Positions 1 to 9,000 of a stretch of 27,723 nt of DNA are shown here, one piece after another (the first letter of the stretch is position 1; each line of letters opens with the position of its first letter). Origin of the DNA: JBHGBB01 sp041946755. Its GTDB lineage: Bacteria; UBP4; UBA4092; JAOAEQ01. Where the stretch lies: assembly GCA_041946755.1 (NCBI GenBank), contig JBHGBB010000024.1:1-27723 (forward strand). The letters are read 5' to 3'. The notes beneath the pieces are model-generated. The model saw only the letters and a list, made by a program, of their open reading frames with translations, was not told the origin of the DNA and searched no databases. The position numbers were made by a program, and so were the translations under genes.

Positions 1-1
1 T

Positions 2-1906
2 GCTGATGGATTACATCCTGAAGAGCAACTGTTCGGATTGGGCGAGAAATATAGCGATCTTGATAAACGCGGAAAAAGATTTACCTCCTGGAATGTTGAT
101 ACGGCTACTACCGTTACCGACCGAAGCTATATCAATATCCCTTTCTTATTAAGTACTCGCGGCTATGGGATTTTTATTAATACTACCGCAAAAATAACCT
201 ATGAATTGGGTAGTGAATCGTATATCGCTTCAAGTTTCGAAGTTGAAGATACCCACCTTGATTATTATGTTATCTATGGTCCGACCCTAAAACAAATTCT
301 TGGGCGGTATACTGAGTTAACCGGGAGAGCTCCAGTTCCGCCCAAATGGTCGTTCGGATTATGGATGTCGAAATGCGGATATAAGAGTCGAGAAGAAGTA
401 GAAGACGTAGCGAAATCGTTACGCAAGAAAAACATTCCTTGCGACGTAATTCATCTCGATCCCTGGTGGATGAGAGAAGGAACCTGGGCGGATTTTGAAT
501 GGGATACGACGGCGTTTCCGAATCCGACCGAGATGCTGAATAAATTGAGACATCAGGGATTTAAAATATCACTCTGGGAGCAGCCCTATGTTTCGAAAAA
601 TACTGCCATGTACCAGGAAGGAATTAAATATGGTTATTTCGTTAGGAATAAAAAAGGGAATATCTATCCCTTCCGTGATTGTTTGAATCCGATTTCTGCG
701 ATAGTCGATTTTAATAATCCGGAGGCGGTGAAGTGGTATCAAGATAAACATCAAAAACTCCTTAAACAAGGTGTTGCCGTCTTCAAAACCGATATGGGTG
801 AAGCGATGCCAATTGATGCGGTATGTTATAATCGCCTGACTGGGAGTAAAATGCATAATCTTTATTCGCTTCTCTATAATCAGACCGTTTATGAAATTAG
901 TGCCAAGTATTCTCCGGAGACTGCTTTGGTTTGGGGTCGTTCCGGTTATGTGGGAACGCAGCGATATCCGGTGAATTGGTCTGGTGATTCAAATTCAACC
1001 TGGGCCGATATGGTTTGCAATCTCCGGGCAGGATTGAATTTAGGATTATCCGGAATTCCATTCTGGAGTTGCGATATCGGTGGATTTATCGGGAGTCCAA
1101 ATCCGATGCTTTATCTCCGCTGGGCACAATTTGGGTTATTAATATCTCATGCGCGATGCCACGGAACTACTCCCCGCGAACCATGGCAATTCGGGCAGGA
1201 TGCAGAACGGATATTCCGAATCTATACCCAATTGCGCTATCGACTTATTCCTTATATCTATACCTATGCGCATCTAGCGCATCGAACCGGATTGCCAGTA
1301 ATCCGCCCGCTGATTCTGGAATATCAGGATGACCCCAACGTTTATCATCAGGATTTAGAGTATCTCTTAGGCACCGAATTCCTTGTCGCTCCAATTTTCG
1401 ATGAAACCAATCATCGATCAATTTATCTCCCTGCCGGAGATTGGATTGATTATTGGACGAAAAAAGTATTCACCGGTAAACAGCATATTGAATATACCGC
1501 ACCATTGTCCCGATTACCGCTGTTTGTAAAGCAGGATTCGATTATTCCTATGGGTCCGGCAATGAATTATATCAATGAAAAGCCGGGTAATCCGATAACT
1601 CTGGATATTTATATAAAAACACAGGCTCAGTTTATGCTCATTGATAATGATTTTGAAGTAAAGTGTGCGGGTAAAAAAGATAAGAATATTACTGAATTTA
1701 CTATCAGCAAATCAAGGCTGGATTTTATCCTAAAATATAATTCTTGTTCTTATCCTAAAAAGGTTGTTATAAACGGAAAGCCAATCCATGAATTAAGAAA
1801 AAATAAACGGTCTAATAAACCGTTATGGAAGTATGAAAAGGATTCGCTAATCATTATTATTAATAATCAAAAGTATTGCGTTTATAATATTGTAATATAT
1901 TTCTAA
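2..1906 (+). CDS. GH31 alpha-glycosidase (alpha-xylosidase/alpha-glucosidase type), 5' truncated
   Basis: Retaining glycoside hydrolase of family GH31, which removes terminal alpha-linked xylose or glucose from oligosaccharides. The reading frame is already open at base 2 and reads ADGLHPEEQLFGLGEKY, the typical entry to the GH31 N-terminal domain, so the true start lies before the window; the TTG at 38 is internal. Numbering from that TTG, the nucleophile region is FKTDMGE (Asp252) and the acid/base region is WSGDSNSTW (Asp317). Both match the GH31 Asp pair. The HLDPWWM strand and the FWSCDIGGF motif also fit. A beta-sandwich tail follows to a lysine-rich C terminus. The neighbouring gene is convergent (gap 88 bases), so no operon partner is visible. 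No signal peptide can be judged. Substrate is not decidable from sequence alone; the YicI-like alpha-xylosidase branch is my best guess. Confidence 0.93.
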   Translation, partial: ADGLHPEEQLFGLGEKYSDLDKRGKRFTSWNVDTATTVTDRSYINIPFLLSTRGYGIFINTTAKITYELGSESYIASSFEVEDTHLDYYVIYGPTLKQILGRYTELTGRAPVPPKWSFGLWMSKCGYKSREEVEDVAKSLRKKNIPCDVIHLDPWWMREGTWADFEWDTTAFPNPTEMLNKLRHQGFKISLWEQPYVSKNTAMYQEGIKYGYFVRNKKGNIYPFRDCLNPISAIVDFNNPEAVKWYQDKHQKLLKQGVAVFKTDMGEAMPIDAVCYNRLTGSKMHNLYSLLYNQTVYEISAKYSPETALVWGRSGYVGTQRYPVNWSGDSNSTWADMVCNLRAGLNLGLSGIPFWSCDIGGFIGSPNPMLYLRWAQFGLLISHARCHGTTPREPWQFGQDAERIFRIYTQLRYRLIPYIYTYAHLAHRTGLPVIRPLILEYQDDPNVYHQDLEYLLGTEFLVAPIFDETNHRSIYLPAGDWIDYWTKKVFTGKQHIEYTAPLSRLPLFVKQDSIIPMGPAMNYINEKPGNPITLDIYIKTQAQFMLIDNDFEVKCAGKKDKNITEFTISKSRLDFILKYNSCSYPKKVVINGKPIHELRKNKRSNKPLWKYEKDSLIIIINNQKYCVYNIVIYF

Positions 1907-1994
1907 GTATAATATCATGATAATTTGATTTATCGTAGTCTTTTTATACATGCACTGAACGGATTATTTTATTCAGTTTTGCTGTTTATCGTAG

Positions 1995-3266
1995 TTATTT
2001 ATCAAAATTGAATCTTTTTTCTATAAATAGGTGGCAACAAACATCGGTTATATCGCTATCATAAAGAATACCTTTATTACTTGTAATTTCTTTTAATGCT
2101 TCATAAGTATCAAAAGCAGGTCGATATGGTCGATGTGAGGACATAGCTTCGACTACATCAGCGACCGCTAAAATTCGGGCTTCAAGTAAAATATCATTTC
2201 CTTTAAGTCCTTGTGGATATCCGGTTCCATTTAGTCTTTCATGATGCTGGAGAATAGTTTCAGCCACAGGCCAGGGGAAATTTAATCCGGATAAGATATT
2301 ATAACCGACTTGTGCATGGGTCTTAACCATATCAAATTCTACAGGGGTTAATCGCATAGGTTTACTTAGAATTTCTGCGGGAACCACCATCTTGCCAATA
2401 TCATGAATATTACTAGTAACCCGAATCCCTTCTATTTGTCGTTCTGGAAGCTTACATCCTTGTGCAATAGCAGTAGCAAGTTTAGATACTCGTTTTTCGT
2501 GACCTGCGGTATAGGGATCCCGAATCTCACCAACCTTTGCAATAGCAGTAATCGATTCATTTAACGCCGATCGAACATGTTCCAGTGCTTTTTTAAATTT
2601 TAATTCAGTCCGAATATTATTTATCCCAATAATAATATCTCTCGTGACTTCTTTTAGAAAATCAATCTCATCCTTATTAAAATCATGTGGTTGAATCAAA
2701 CATAAATTTAGAACTCCTATAGGTACTGGCACATCTCCACCATATTGTAAGAGGGGTAATGTGATACTAGATGAATAACCATGTTCTAATGCATGTTTTT
2801 GTAAAAAATTATAGCTGGAAGTATTCGCAATATCACGTATTATAACCGATTGTCCGGTTTTGATTACAGAATTAATAAGGTCATTTTGATAAATTAATTC
2901 TTGCTCATTAATATTTTCAGGAGTAAAGTAACTTTTCTCAATTCCAGCTTGTGCTACTATTTGAAGAGAATGAGTATTTGCATCGATTAATCCAATCCAT
3001 ACATATTTACATTCTTCGGCTATTTTAAGCTCGTTACAAATTTGTTGTAGTAAAATAGGTTCGTTCTTTATGGTTAAAATATATTTATTAATATTGCGTA
3101 TAATTTGCTGATAGAGCCCCAATTGAATCAGCTTCTTCTCTGTAAGAATCAGGTTCATATTAGTAGCTTCTAAATCCGCTATACGCTTTTGTAAAGCGGT
3201 TATATTATTTGGGGACTGAAATTCATTATTTTGTATAACACTCAAAACTTTGGTGGTTTTATTCAT
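1995..3266 (-). CDS. GAF and HD-GYP domain protein, probable c-di-GMP phosphodiesterase
   Basis: Probable cytoplasmic cyclic-di-GMP phosphodiesterase of 423 residues. A short coiled coil (about 22-45) leads into a GAF sensor domain (about 55-220), then HD-GYP (about 235-415). The metal and signature residues are all present: GHEKRV (His256), HD at 288-289 (HDIGK), THAQVG (His317), HHERLNGTGYP (341-351, the GYP signature) and VADVVEAM (Asp370), so it should be active. The ATG at 3266 is preceded by GAGAAG at good spacing. No membrane segment is seen, so the GAF domain probably senses a cytoplasmic ligand. It diverges from the ECF sigma gene, and a promoter identical in layout to that of the sigma gene (3389-3419, minus strand) points at it. 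I infer that it belongs to the same regulon; its GAF ligand is unknown. Confidence 0.93.
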   Translation of the reverse strand: MNKTTKVLSVIQNNEFQSPNNITALQKRIADLEATNMNLILTEKKLIQLGLYQQIIRNINKYILTIKNEPILLQQICNELKIAEECKYVWIGLIDANTHSLQIVAQAGIEKSYFTPENINEQELIYQNDLINSVIKTGQSVIIRDIANTSSYNFLQKHALEHGYSSSITLPLLQYGGDVPVPIGVLNLCLIQPHDFNKDEIDFLKEVTRDIIIGINNIRTELKFKKALEHVRSALNESITAIAKVGEIRDPYTAGHEKRVSKLATAIAQGCKLPERQIEGIRVTSNIHDIGKMVVPAEILSKPMRLTPVEFDMVKTHAQVGYNILSGLNFPWPVAETILQHHERLNGTGYPQGLKGNDILLEARILAVADVVEAMSSHRPYRPAFDTYEALKEITSNKGILYDSDITDVCCHLFIEKRFNFDK

Positions 3267-3388
3267 AATATTCTTCTCATTAATTTAATCATTGAAGTTT
3301 AATAAAATTGTTGGTTAATAGTTTTGCACTCAAAGAATTTATTGTGCTTTTTTCTGAAAATTTATGAGGCAATTACCCCTTATATATA

Positions 3389-3419
3389 ATAAGACGGAGA
3401 ATTCATATAAAATCTTACA
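3389..3419 (-). promoter_or_regulatory. ECF-type promoter for the HD-GYP gene (site C)
   Basis: On the minus strand: TGTAAGATTTT as -35, then CGTCTTAT as -10, with exactly 16 nt between GTAAGA and CGTCTTA. An A/T-rich tract precedes the -35 like an UP element. The same -35, -10 and spacing occur at 3642-3672 and 5968-5998. A 'CGTC' -10 is typical of ECF sigma promoters. Transcription would start near 3383, giving a leader of about 115 nt before the HD-GYP start codon. Confidence 0.8.
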
Positions 3420-3641
3420 AAAATATTTTATTATTTATGTTTAATTAGAGTGATTTGACAGATGAGTTCCAATTAGAAATGATATTTTGAACTTCATAAT
3501 GAAGTATATATTATTTATCCATATCTGAGGATATTTCATATAAAAATAAAATATTACAAATATAGATAATCATTTTTCCCCTATTATTTCAATGCTCCCT
3601 AAGGTATAATAAAAGAAAATAATTTAAAATATAAAAATATT

Positions 3642-3672
3642 TGTAAGATTTTTCCCTCTCTTTACGTCTTAT
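3642..3672 (+). promoter_or_regulatory. ECF-type promoter of the sigma factor gene (site A)
   Basis: TGTAAGATTTTT as -35 and CGTCTTAT as -10, with 16 nt between GTAAGA and CGTCTTA. It is preceded by the A/T tract ATATAAAAATATT, shared exactly with site B. The start point would be near 3678, only about 25 nt before the GTG start of the sigma gene. The sigma factor most likely drives its own promoter. Confidence 0.82.
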
Positions 3673-3702
3673 TTATAGAGGGTAATTATAAAAGGGTATT
3701 TC

Positions 3703-4311
3703 GTGATCCTCTCTTGGTTAAGTTTACAATCAGATTCTTTGAGTATTTCAACTCAAGAAAGAAATTTAGTTATTCGAAGTCAGCATGGTGACCAAGCTGC
3801 ATTTAATGAATTGATTCAGCCGAAGCTTATATGGATGTATACTATAGCGATTTCACGGATACAAAATGAACATGATGCTGAAGATGCTGTCCAAGAGAGT
3901 TTATGTCGAGCTTGGGAAAATATCCGGAATCTTCATAATCCCGAACAATTTCATTGGTGGTTAAGGACGATCGTTATTCATGAATCGCAAGAGTTACTGC
4001 GTAATCGTCGAGGAAAAGGGAAGCTCAAATTGTATAGTGAATTGTCGGATCAAGAATTATATCTAGTACAGGAGAAGTTAAAGAAGGTTGTTGGAGAGGA
4101 AGTTGAACCATTTGAGATTATTAAGTATATTCATCGATTACCTGAAAAATACCGAGAAATAATCTATTTACGATTTTATCTTGGTATGTCTTGTGAAGAA
4201 ATAAGTGAGAGTATTGATATTTCTGTGCAATCGGTATCAGTCAGAATATTTCGTGGAAAAAAAATGTTGTTGAAAGAATTAGCAAGGAGATACCATAAAT
4301 TTAAGAAATAA
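3703..4311 (+). CDS. ECF (sigma-70 group 4) RNA polymerase sigma factor
   Basis: Extracytoplasmic-function sigma factor of 202 residues, containing only the two core domains. Sigma-2 (about 22-103) carries the typical GDQAAFNEL start and DAEDAVQESLCRAW, the -10 binding helix. Sigma-4 (about 138-192) carries LPEKYREIIYLRFYLGMSCEEI and the helix-turn-helix ISVQSVSVRIFRGK. The start is GTG at 3703; no ATG is in frame before residue 45, and the sigma-2 domain would be lost if a later start were used. The anti-sigma gene follows 51 bases later in the same direction, the classic sigma/anti-sigma pair. The promoter at 3642-3672 is shared in layout with two neighbours, so autoregulation is likely. 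The ECF subgroup was not assigned. Confidence 0.95.
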   Translation: MILSWLSLQSDSLSISTQERNLVIRSQHGDQAAFNELIQPKLIWMYTIAISRIQNEHDAEDAVQESLCRAWENIRNLHNPEQFHWWLRTIVIHESQELLRNRRGKGKLKLYSELSDQELYLVQEKLKKVVGEEVEPFEIIKYIHRLPEKYREIIYLRFYLGMSCEEISESIDISVQSVSVRIFRGKKMLLKELARRYHKFKK

Positions 4312-4362
4312 CTGATTATCTAAATAATAAAAATAATATAAAACCAATAAGAAAACTAAAAT

Positions 4363-5769
4363 ATGTTTAATTGTCAAAAAAATAAAAAGCGTATTCGGCA
4401 TTATCTTATAGGGCTGCCACTTACATCAGAAGAAATTGAGCAGATGCAGGCACATATTCAAACATGCTCCCGGTGTCACAAATTGTATGAACAGCACTTA
4501 AAAGTAGATTCGGTTTTATCCACAGTATTTGAGCCATACCAAAAGCGACAGGATGAAGTTATTACTCGTCTAACTCAACGATTGTACGCTATGAAAACCG
4601 AAGATAACACAAAATCAATGCCTTGGAGGTATACTTACCGAAGAATATTGAAACCTGCAATTATTTCTTTATGTATTTTACTTATCATTGCTATTGGTTT
4701 ATGGTATCAATCTACCTCGACACAGATTGTTGTTAAGCATATGCTTGGCTCCGGAACAGTAGCAAAAATACCACAGAATGAGCAATGGATATCGGCTAAA
4801 CCAAGAATGAGCTTGCCTCTTGGTAGTCGGCTTATGACTAATCAATGGAGTAAAGTCGAGCTTCATGCTGGTTTAGGTACTCAGGTTTGGGTAAATCAAG
4901 ATACTAAAATCAGTATTGCTAACAATAAACCAGTGTCAATAGCAATAGAAAAAGGTGAACTGTTCATCGCTCAATGGCGGTTGAAATCAATTGATCAGGT
5001 TAAAACACCGGCTGGGATCGTTACTCCGATAGGTACAAGTTATGATATACGGGTAGCTGATAATGGGAATACCCAGATAACAGTTACTGATGGTAAGGTT
5101 AATTTTACAAATAAAATCGGAAACGTTATAATTCCTGCAGGATACCAGTCAGAAGCTGATGCTAAACAAATTACAGTACCGTCTACACCAACACGAGTTG
5201 ATACCTCTTCAATTACTGATTGGGTTGATGCTAGCAAAAAAATTATACATTATTCAAACAAAACAAGAAAAATACTCGCCAAAGAGGCAAGGGCGTTAGG
5301 TTTAGAATATTACAATGCTCAACGTTATTATGATTCATTGACTACATATCAATATGCGGTTGAGTTGGATCCAGAAAAATCAAGCGGATATTCAAATATA
5401 GGTATAGTATATGTAAAACTCAAACAATATAAAAATGCAATTGTATATTGTGAGACAGCGTTAATGCTAGATTCAACGGTTTATAATGCGAATGCTAGGT
5501 ATAATCTTGTGGTAAGTCTAGTAGAATTAGGTAAATATAATGAAGCAAAGATCCATGCAGAAATATTAGTAAAACAAGTTCCTACCGATCATGCATTTTC
5601 GATTATGCTTGCTGAAATATATCGACATCTTGGTTATTTTGAAGATGCTGAACGATTGTATCGTTATGGACTCACTCAATCTCCATGTGCTGATTGTACT
5701 CAAATCGCAAAAAAAGGTTTAGACGACATCGCGAATAAACACATGCGGCATCATACCTTTTCACCATAA
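4363..5769 (+). CDS. Transmembrane anti-sigma factor: zinc-finger ZAS, TM, FecR, TPR
   Basis: Membrane-bound anti-sigma factor of 468 residues with four parts. The N-terminal cytosolic zinc-binding anti-sigma domain (1-60) has the HX3CX2C motif as HIQTCSRC (His31, Cys35, Cys38). One TM helix lies at about 97-115. A periplasmic FecR domain (about 125-265) includes the recognisable IEKGELFIAQ, TPIGTSYDIRV and VTDGKVNF strands. Three to four TPR units (about 305-440) fill the C terminus. The ZAS domain should hold the upstream ECF factor inactive; the FecR-TPR part should receive a signal outside the cytoplasm. Classical FecR partners are TonB receptors, but none is encoded here; the next gene encodes a secreted TPR-C39-Rhs protein. 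TPR appended to FecR in an anti-sigma factor is uncommon. No clear Shine-Dalgarno is seen before the ATG. Confidence 0.88.
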   Translation: MFNCQKNKKRIRHYLIGLPLTSEEIEQMQAHIQTCSRCHKLYEQHLKVDSVLSTVFEPYQKRQDEVITRLTQRLYAMKTEDNTKSMPWRYTYRRILKPAIISLCILLIIAIGLWYQSTSTQIVVKHMLGSGTVAKIPQNEQWISAKPRMSLPLGSRLMTNQWSKVELHAGLGTQVWVNQDTKISIANNKPVSIAIEKGELFIAQWRLKSIDQVKTPAGIVTPIGTSYDIRVADNGNTQITVTDGKVNFTNKIGNVIIPAGYQSEADAKQITVPSTPTRVDTSSITDWVDASKKIIHYSNKTRKILAKEARALGLEYYNAQRYYDSLTTYQYAVELDPEKSSGYSNIGIVYVKLKQYKNAIVYCETALMLDSTVYNANARYNLVVSLVELGKYNEAKIHAEILVKQVPTDHAFSIMLAEIYRHLGYFEDAERLYRYGLTQSPCADCTQIAKKGLDDIANKHMRHHTFSP

Positions 5770-6042
5770 CGATCAATATGGGTATTAACTGATTATTTAT
5801 CAATCTCCTGCTTTGTATTGTAATAACCCTCCATTTGATATACCGCAATAAATATCTTGAAGAAACAGAATTATAAAAACATATTTGTATAACTCTAATA
5901 AAAACAATAATATAAAATAATTATTTATTAAATATTTTAGGGAAAAATAAAAAATATAAAAATATTTTGTAAGATTTTACCCTTTTTTTCCGTCTTATTA
6001 TATAGACACTATTTTCGTGGTACACAGAGGAGGAAGCGATGC
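5770..6042. other. Intergenic leader of the Rhs gene
   Basis: 273 A/T-rich bases between the anti-sigma gene and the C39-Rhs gene. The only signals seen are the ECF promoter at 5968-5998 and a strong ribosome binding site GAGGAGGAAG at 6027-6036, six bases before the ATG. No terminator hairpin was recognised, so read-through from the sigma operon is possible. Confidence 0.6.
5968..5998 (+). promoter_or_regulatory. ECF-type promoter of the C39-Rhs gene (site B)
   Basis: TGTAAGATTTT as -35 and CGTCTTAT as -10, with exactly 16 nt between GTAAGA and CGTCTTA, preceded by the same ATATAAAAATATT tract as site A. The start point would be near 6004, about 39 nt before the start codon. A private promoter for the large gene, with the same boxes as the sigma gene, says it is a direct target of that sigma factor. 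Confidence 0.82.
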
Positions 6043-9000
6043 ATGTTTAGTAGTCAAAGAATAATTTATCTCAATTATCGATTAGTATTATTCAAGAATT
6101 TAATTTTCTTATTGTTTTTCTTACCATTGATAGCCCCATTTGGATATGCAGATTCTCTACCTACAGATAACACCGTTGAGCAATTATGGACTGATGGTGA
6201 AACCACCTTCAATCAACAGAATTATACCGCTGCACTTGCTTATTATCAAGCAATAACCTCATTGAACGAAGCTTATCAAAAACGAATTCCTGATAACAAT
6301 GCTTACCCATATGCAGATGTAGCGAGTTTAAAAATCATGCGATGCTATGAAGAACTAAAAAATCATCCTCAGGTTGAGAAAGCCTATAGCGCGTTTATTA
6401 ATGCATTTCCTAATAGTCCGATCCGTCCAGCAGTAGAATATACACTGGCGCATTCATTAGAATTTAATCAAAAGAATTATCGGGAAGCATTAAAGTGGTA
6501 TGCGCAAGTAACTGCGAAATATCCAACCAGCAGTTCACTCTCGATTCCAGCAGCTAAGCTAAGAATTGCAGAAATATATCTGGATTATATACCAAGTGAA
6601 AAAGGATATTTCGATTATTGGATGGCATTAAAATTATTTCAAGAGGTGGAGAGCAAATATCCTAAGACGGTATATGGCGCGCAAGCGCTATTTGCCGTTG
6701 CATATACCAACCATATGTTGAGTAGAATTCCTCAAGCACGAGAAGCAGCACAACGATTAGTGGATAATTATTCTGCTTATAAGAACCAATACGAGCATGG
6801 ATTATATACTTTAGCTTTCTTGGATTATCGAGAAGGGAAATGGGACCAGGCATTAAAAGAGTTTCAAGCGTTTGTTGATACTTATCCAAATAGTAATATT
6901 GCACCTGAAGCTTTAAAACAGATGGCGCTCATCTATTATTATCAAGGGAATTATTTACAGGCGATTGCTGCAACTGAACAAATCATTTCAAATTATCCCG
7001 CCTCTCCTTTAGCAGTAGAAGCTAAAAATCAAGTACAAAAGTTATATCAGAAAACCAGAGTAACCTTAGCAAAATCGCCTACCAATTTACCTTTGATTGG
7101 AAAAACAACAGTGGATATGAAATTAGTAAGGTTACAGAATACTAATGATATCAAAAACATTGCCAAGCTTTGTGGACCGAATGCATTAAAATCGATTTGT
7201 GACTATTATAATATTCCTGCAGAAGTAAATGAATTGGCTAAGTATGCGGGTACAAGTGATCAGGGAACAGATTTATGGGGATTATATTCTGCAGCTACGA
7301 TAAAAGGATTTACCGTCAAGGCAATAAGAATAACTGCTAACCAATTACAGCAAATTCCTTTTCCAGCTATAGCGCATATTTATAATAACCATTATATCGT
7401 TCTGCGAGAAGTTAACCACAAGTATATCGTATATAGTGATAGTCAGATTGGATTCCAGCAAATGCCGATTAATGAATTTAATCATGTCTGGAACGGTGTT
7501 TTACTGGTTTTATTGCCAAGATCGGACATTAAAAGAAATACTGTACTAGATACAGAAGTATCTTATATTCGATATCTCAATTCTAATATATCTATTTCGG
7601 AACTGGTTTTTATTTCAAAGTCGGAAATGCTCCAAATTAGAGGGGGAAATAATCCAACCGTATGTGTGTTTTTTTGTCCCAATGGTCATGGTCCTATAAA
7701 TGATTCAGTAACATCAGGATTTCAAGGTGGTGTGGGTGCTGGGCAAAAAGAAGAACAAAATGGTTCTGATACCAATAGCCCCGTTGGTGGAGGCAATATA
7801 GCTTCAATTGGTGGTGGTACCGGTCTAAGTGCAACATCACTCGGGGTGGGTTTGGGAAATAAATATACCTTCACCTGTTTTCCAGAAATGGAAATCGCAA
7901 GTATTCCCGGAGGGGGAAAAATAGTGGTTAAACGGATTTTTGTTTCTCCGCGATATCCGGATAACTTTGGCGATAATAATCCTTATGGAAATAAATGGAC
8001 GATCAATTATAATACTCACTTGATTGTACCAGAAGAAGGGCAGACCGAAATCGCTTGGTCGGATGAATATGGAAATCAATTCCGATTTATTCCGATCGGA
8101 AATTATTATATTTTGGATAATGCAACGCATCATTATGGTAGGTATGCCAAATTAATAAAACAAATCGCAACCAATGAATGGGTTTTGGAATTTAAAGATG
8201 GAATGAAATACTTTTTTCCTACCAGCGATGCTTCCAATTACTCGACTTGGTTAAGTAAAATGGTTGACCGGAATGGGAATACTATCATCATTTCCCGGGA
8301 TTCGAATTGTAATATCATCAAGAATGTTCATGATAGTTTAAATCGGCAGATAACTTTTCTCTATGATACCTATAATCATTTGACTGCTTTAGTCAATCCG
8401 ACTGGTACCAGACTCGTATCATATACCTATAATGGCAATAACGATTTAATACAAATCACTGATCCCGATGGATATTCTATTTATTACAGTTACAATAATA
8501 CTCATCAGATTACTACAATCCGAGATAGTTTTAGCGGTTCGACTGCATTATATCAATATGAATATGCATATAATTCTACCGTAGGCTACAGTATCTGTTC
8601 AAAAATAATCGATGCCTATGGTCGGATAACGAAATTCGAAGACAGCTGGTGGGGAAGCACCGATGTTTATTTATATGATATCTCAACCAGTATCCTATTA
8701 CGTTCTTGTGAATATCAATTTGACTCTGATTTTTATAGAGTTACTGGTATACGTTATTCTGATAGTGCAGAGTCAAGTTATGTTTATGATTCTTTTGGCA
8801 ATTTAATTGAGATAGTTACGAGAAATAATAACCATATCTATAACTATTATGATTCTTATAGCAATCTTACTGCGAAAACAGACGAAGCAGGAAATACCAG
8901 CTATTATTGGTACAATACTACTTATAATATCGTTACTTGTGCTGTTGATCCACTAGGAAATCGGACTTATTATAGCTATGATACCTGCCGGAATCTGTTA

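Larger units (their letters stand above)
3267..3702. other. AT-rich divergent intergenic region, HD-GYP / ECF sigma
   Basis: 436 bases without a coding frame I would accept. It holds two oppositely directed copies of the ECF promoter (3389-3419 minus, 3642-3672 plus), about 225 bases apart. Just downstream of both -10 boxes the early transcribed sequences share GGGTAATT. The roughly 220 bases between the two promoters are extremely A/T rich and show no further motif or hairpin I can name. Confidence 0.7.

Noticed and set aside
1954..1980. Terminator between GH31 and HD-GYP genes
   Set aside because: Only a 6-bp ACTGAA/TTCAGT stem with a large A/T loop is present; too weak to call, although two TTTATCGTAGT words flank it.
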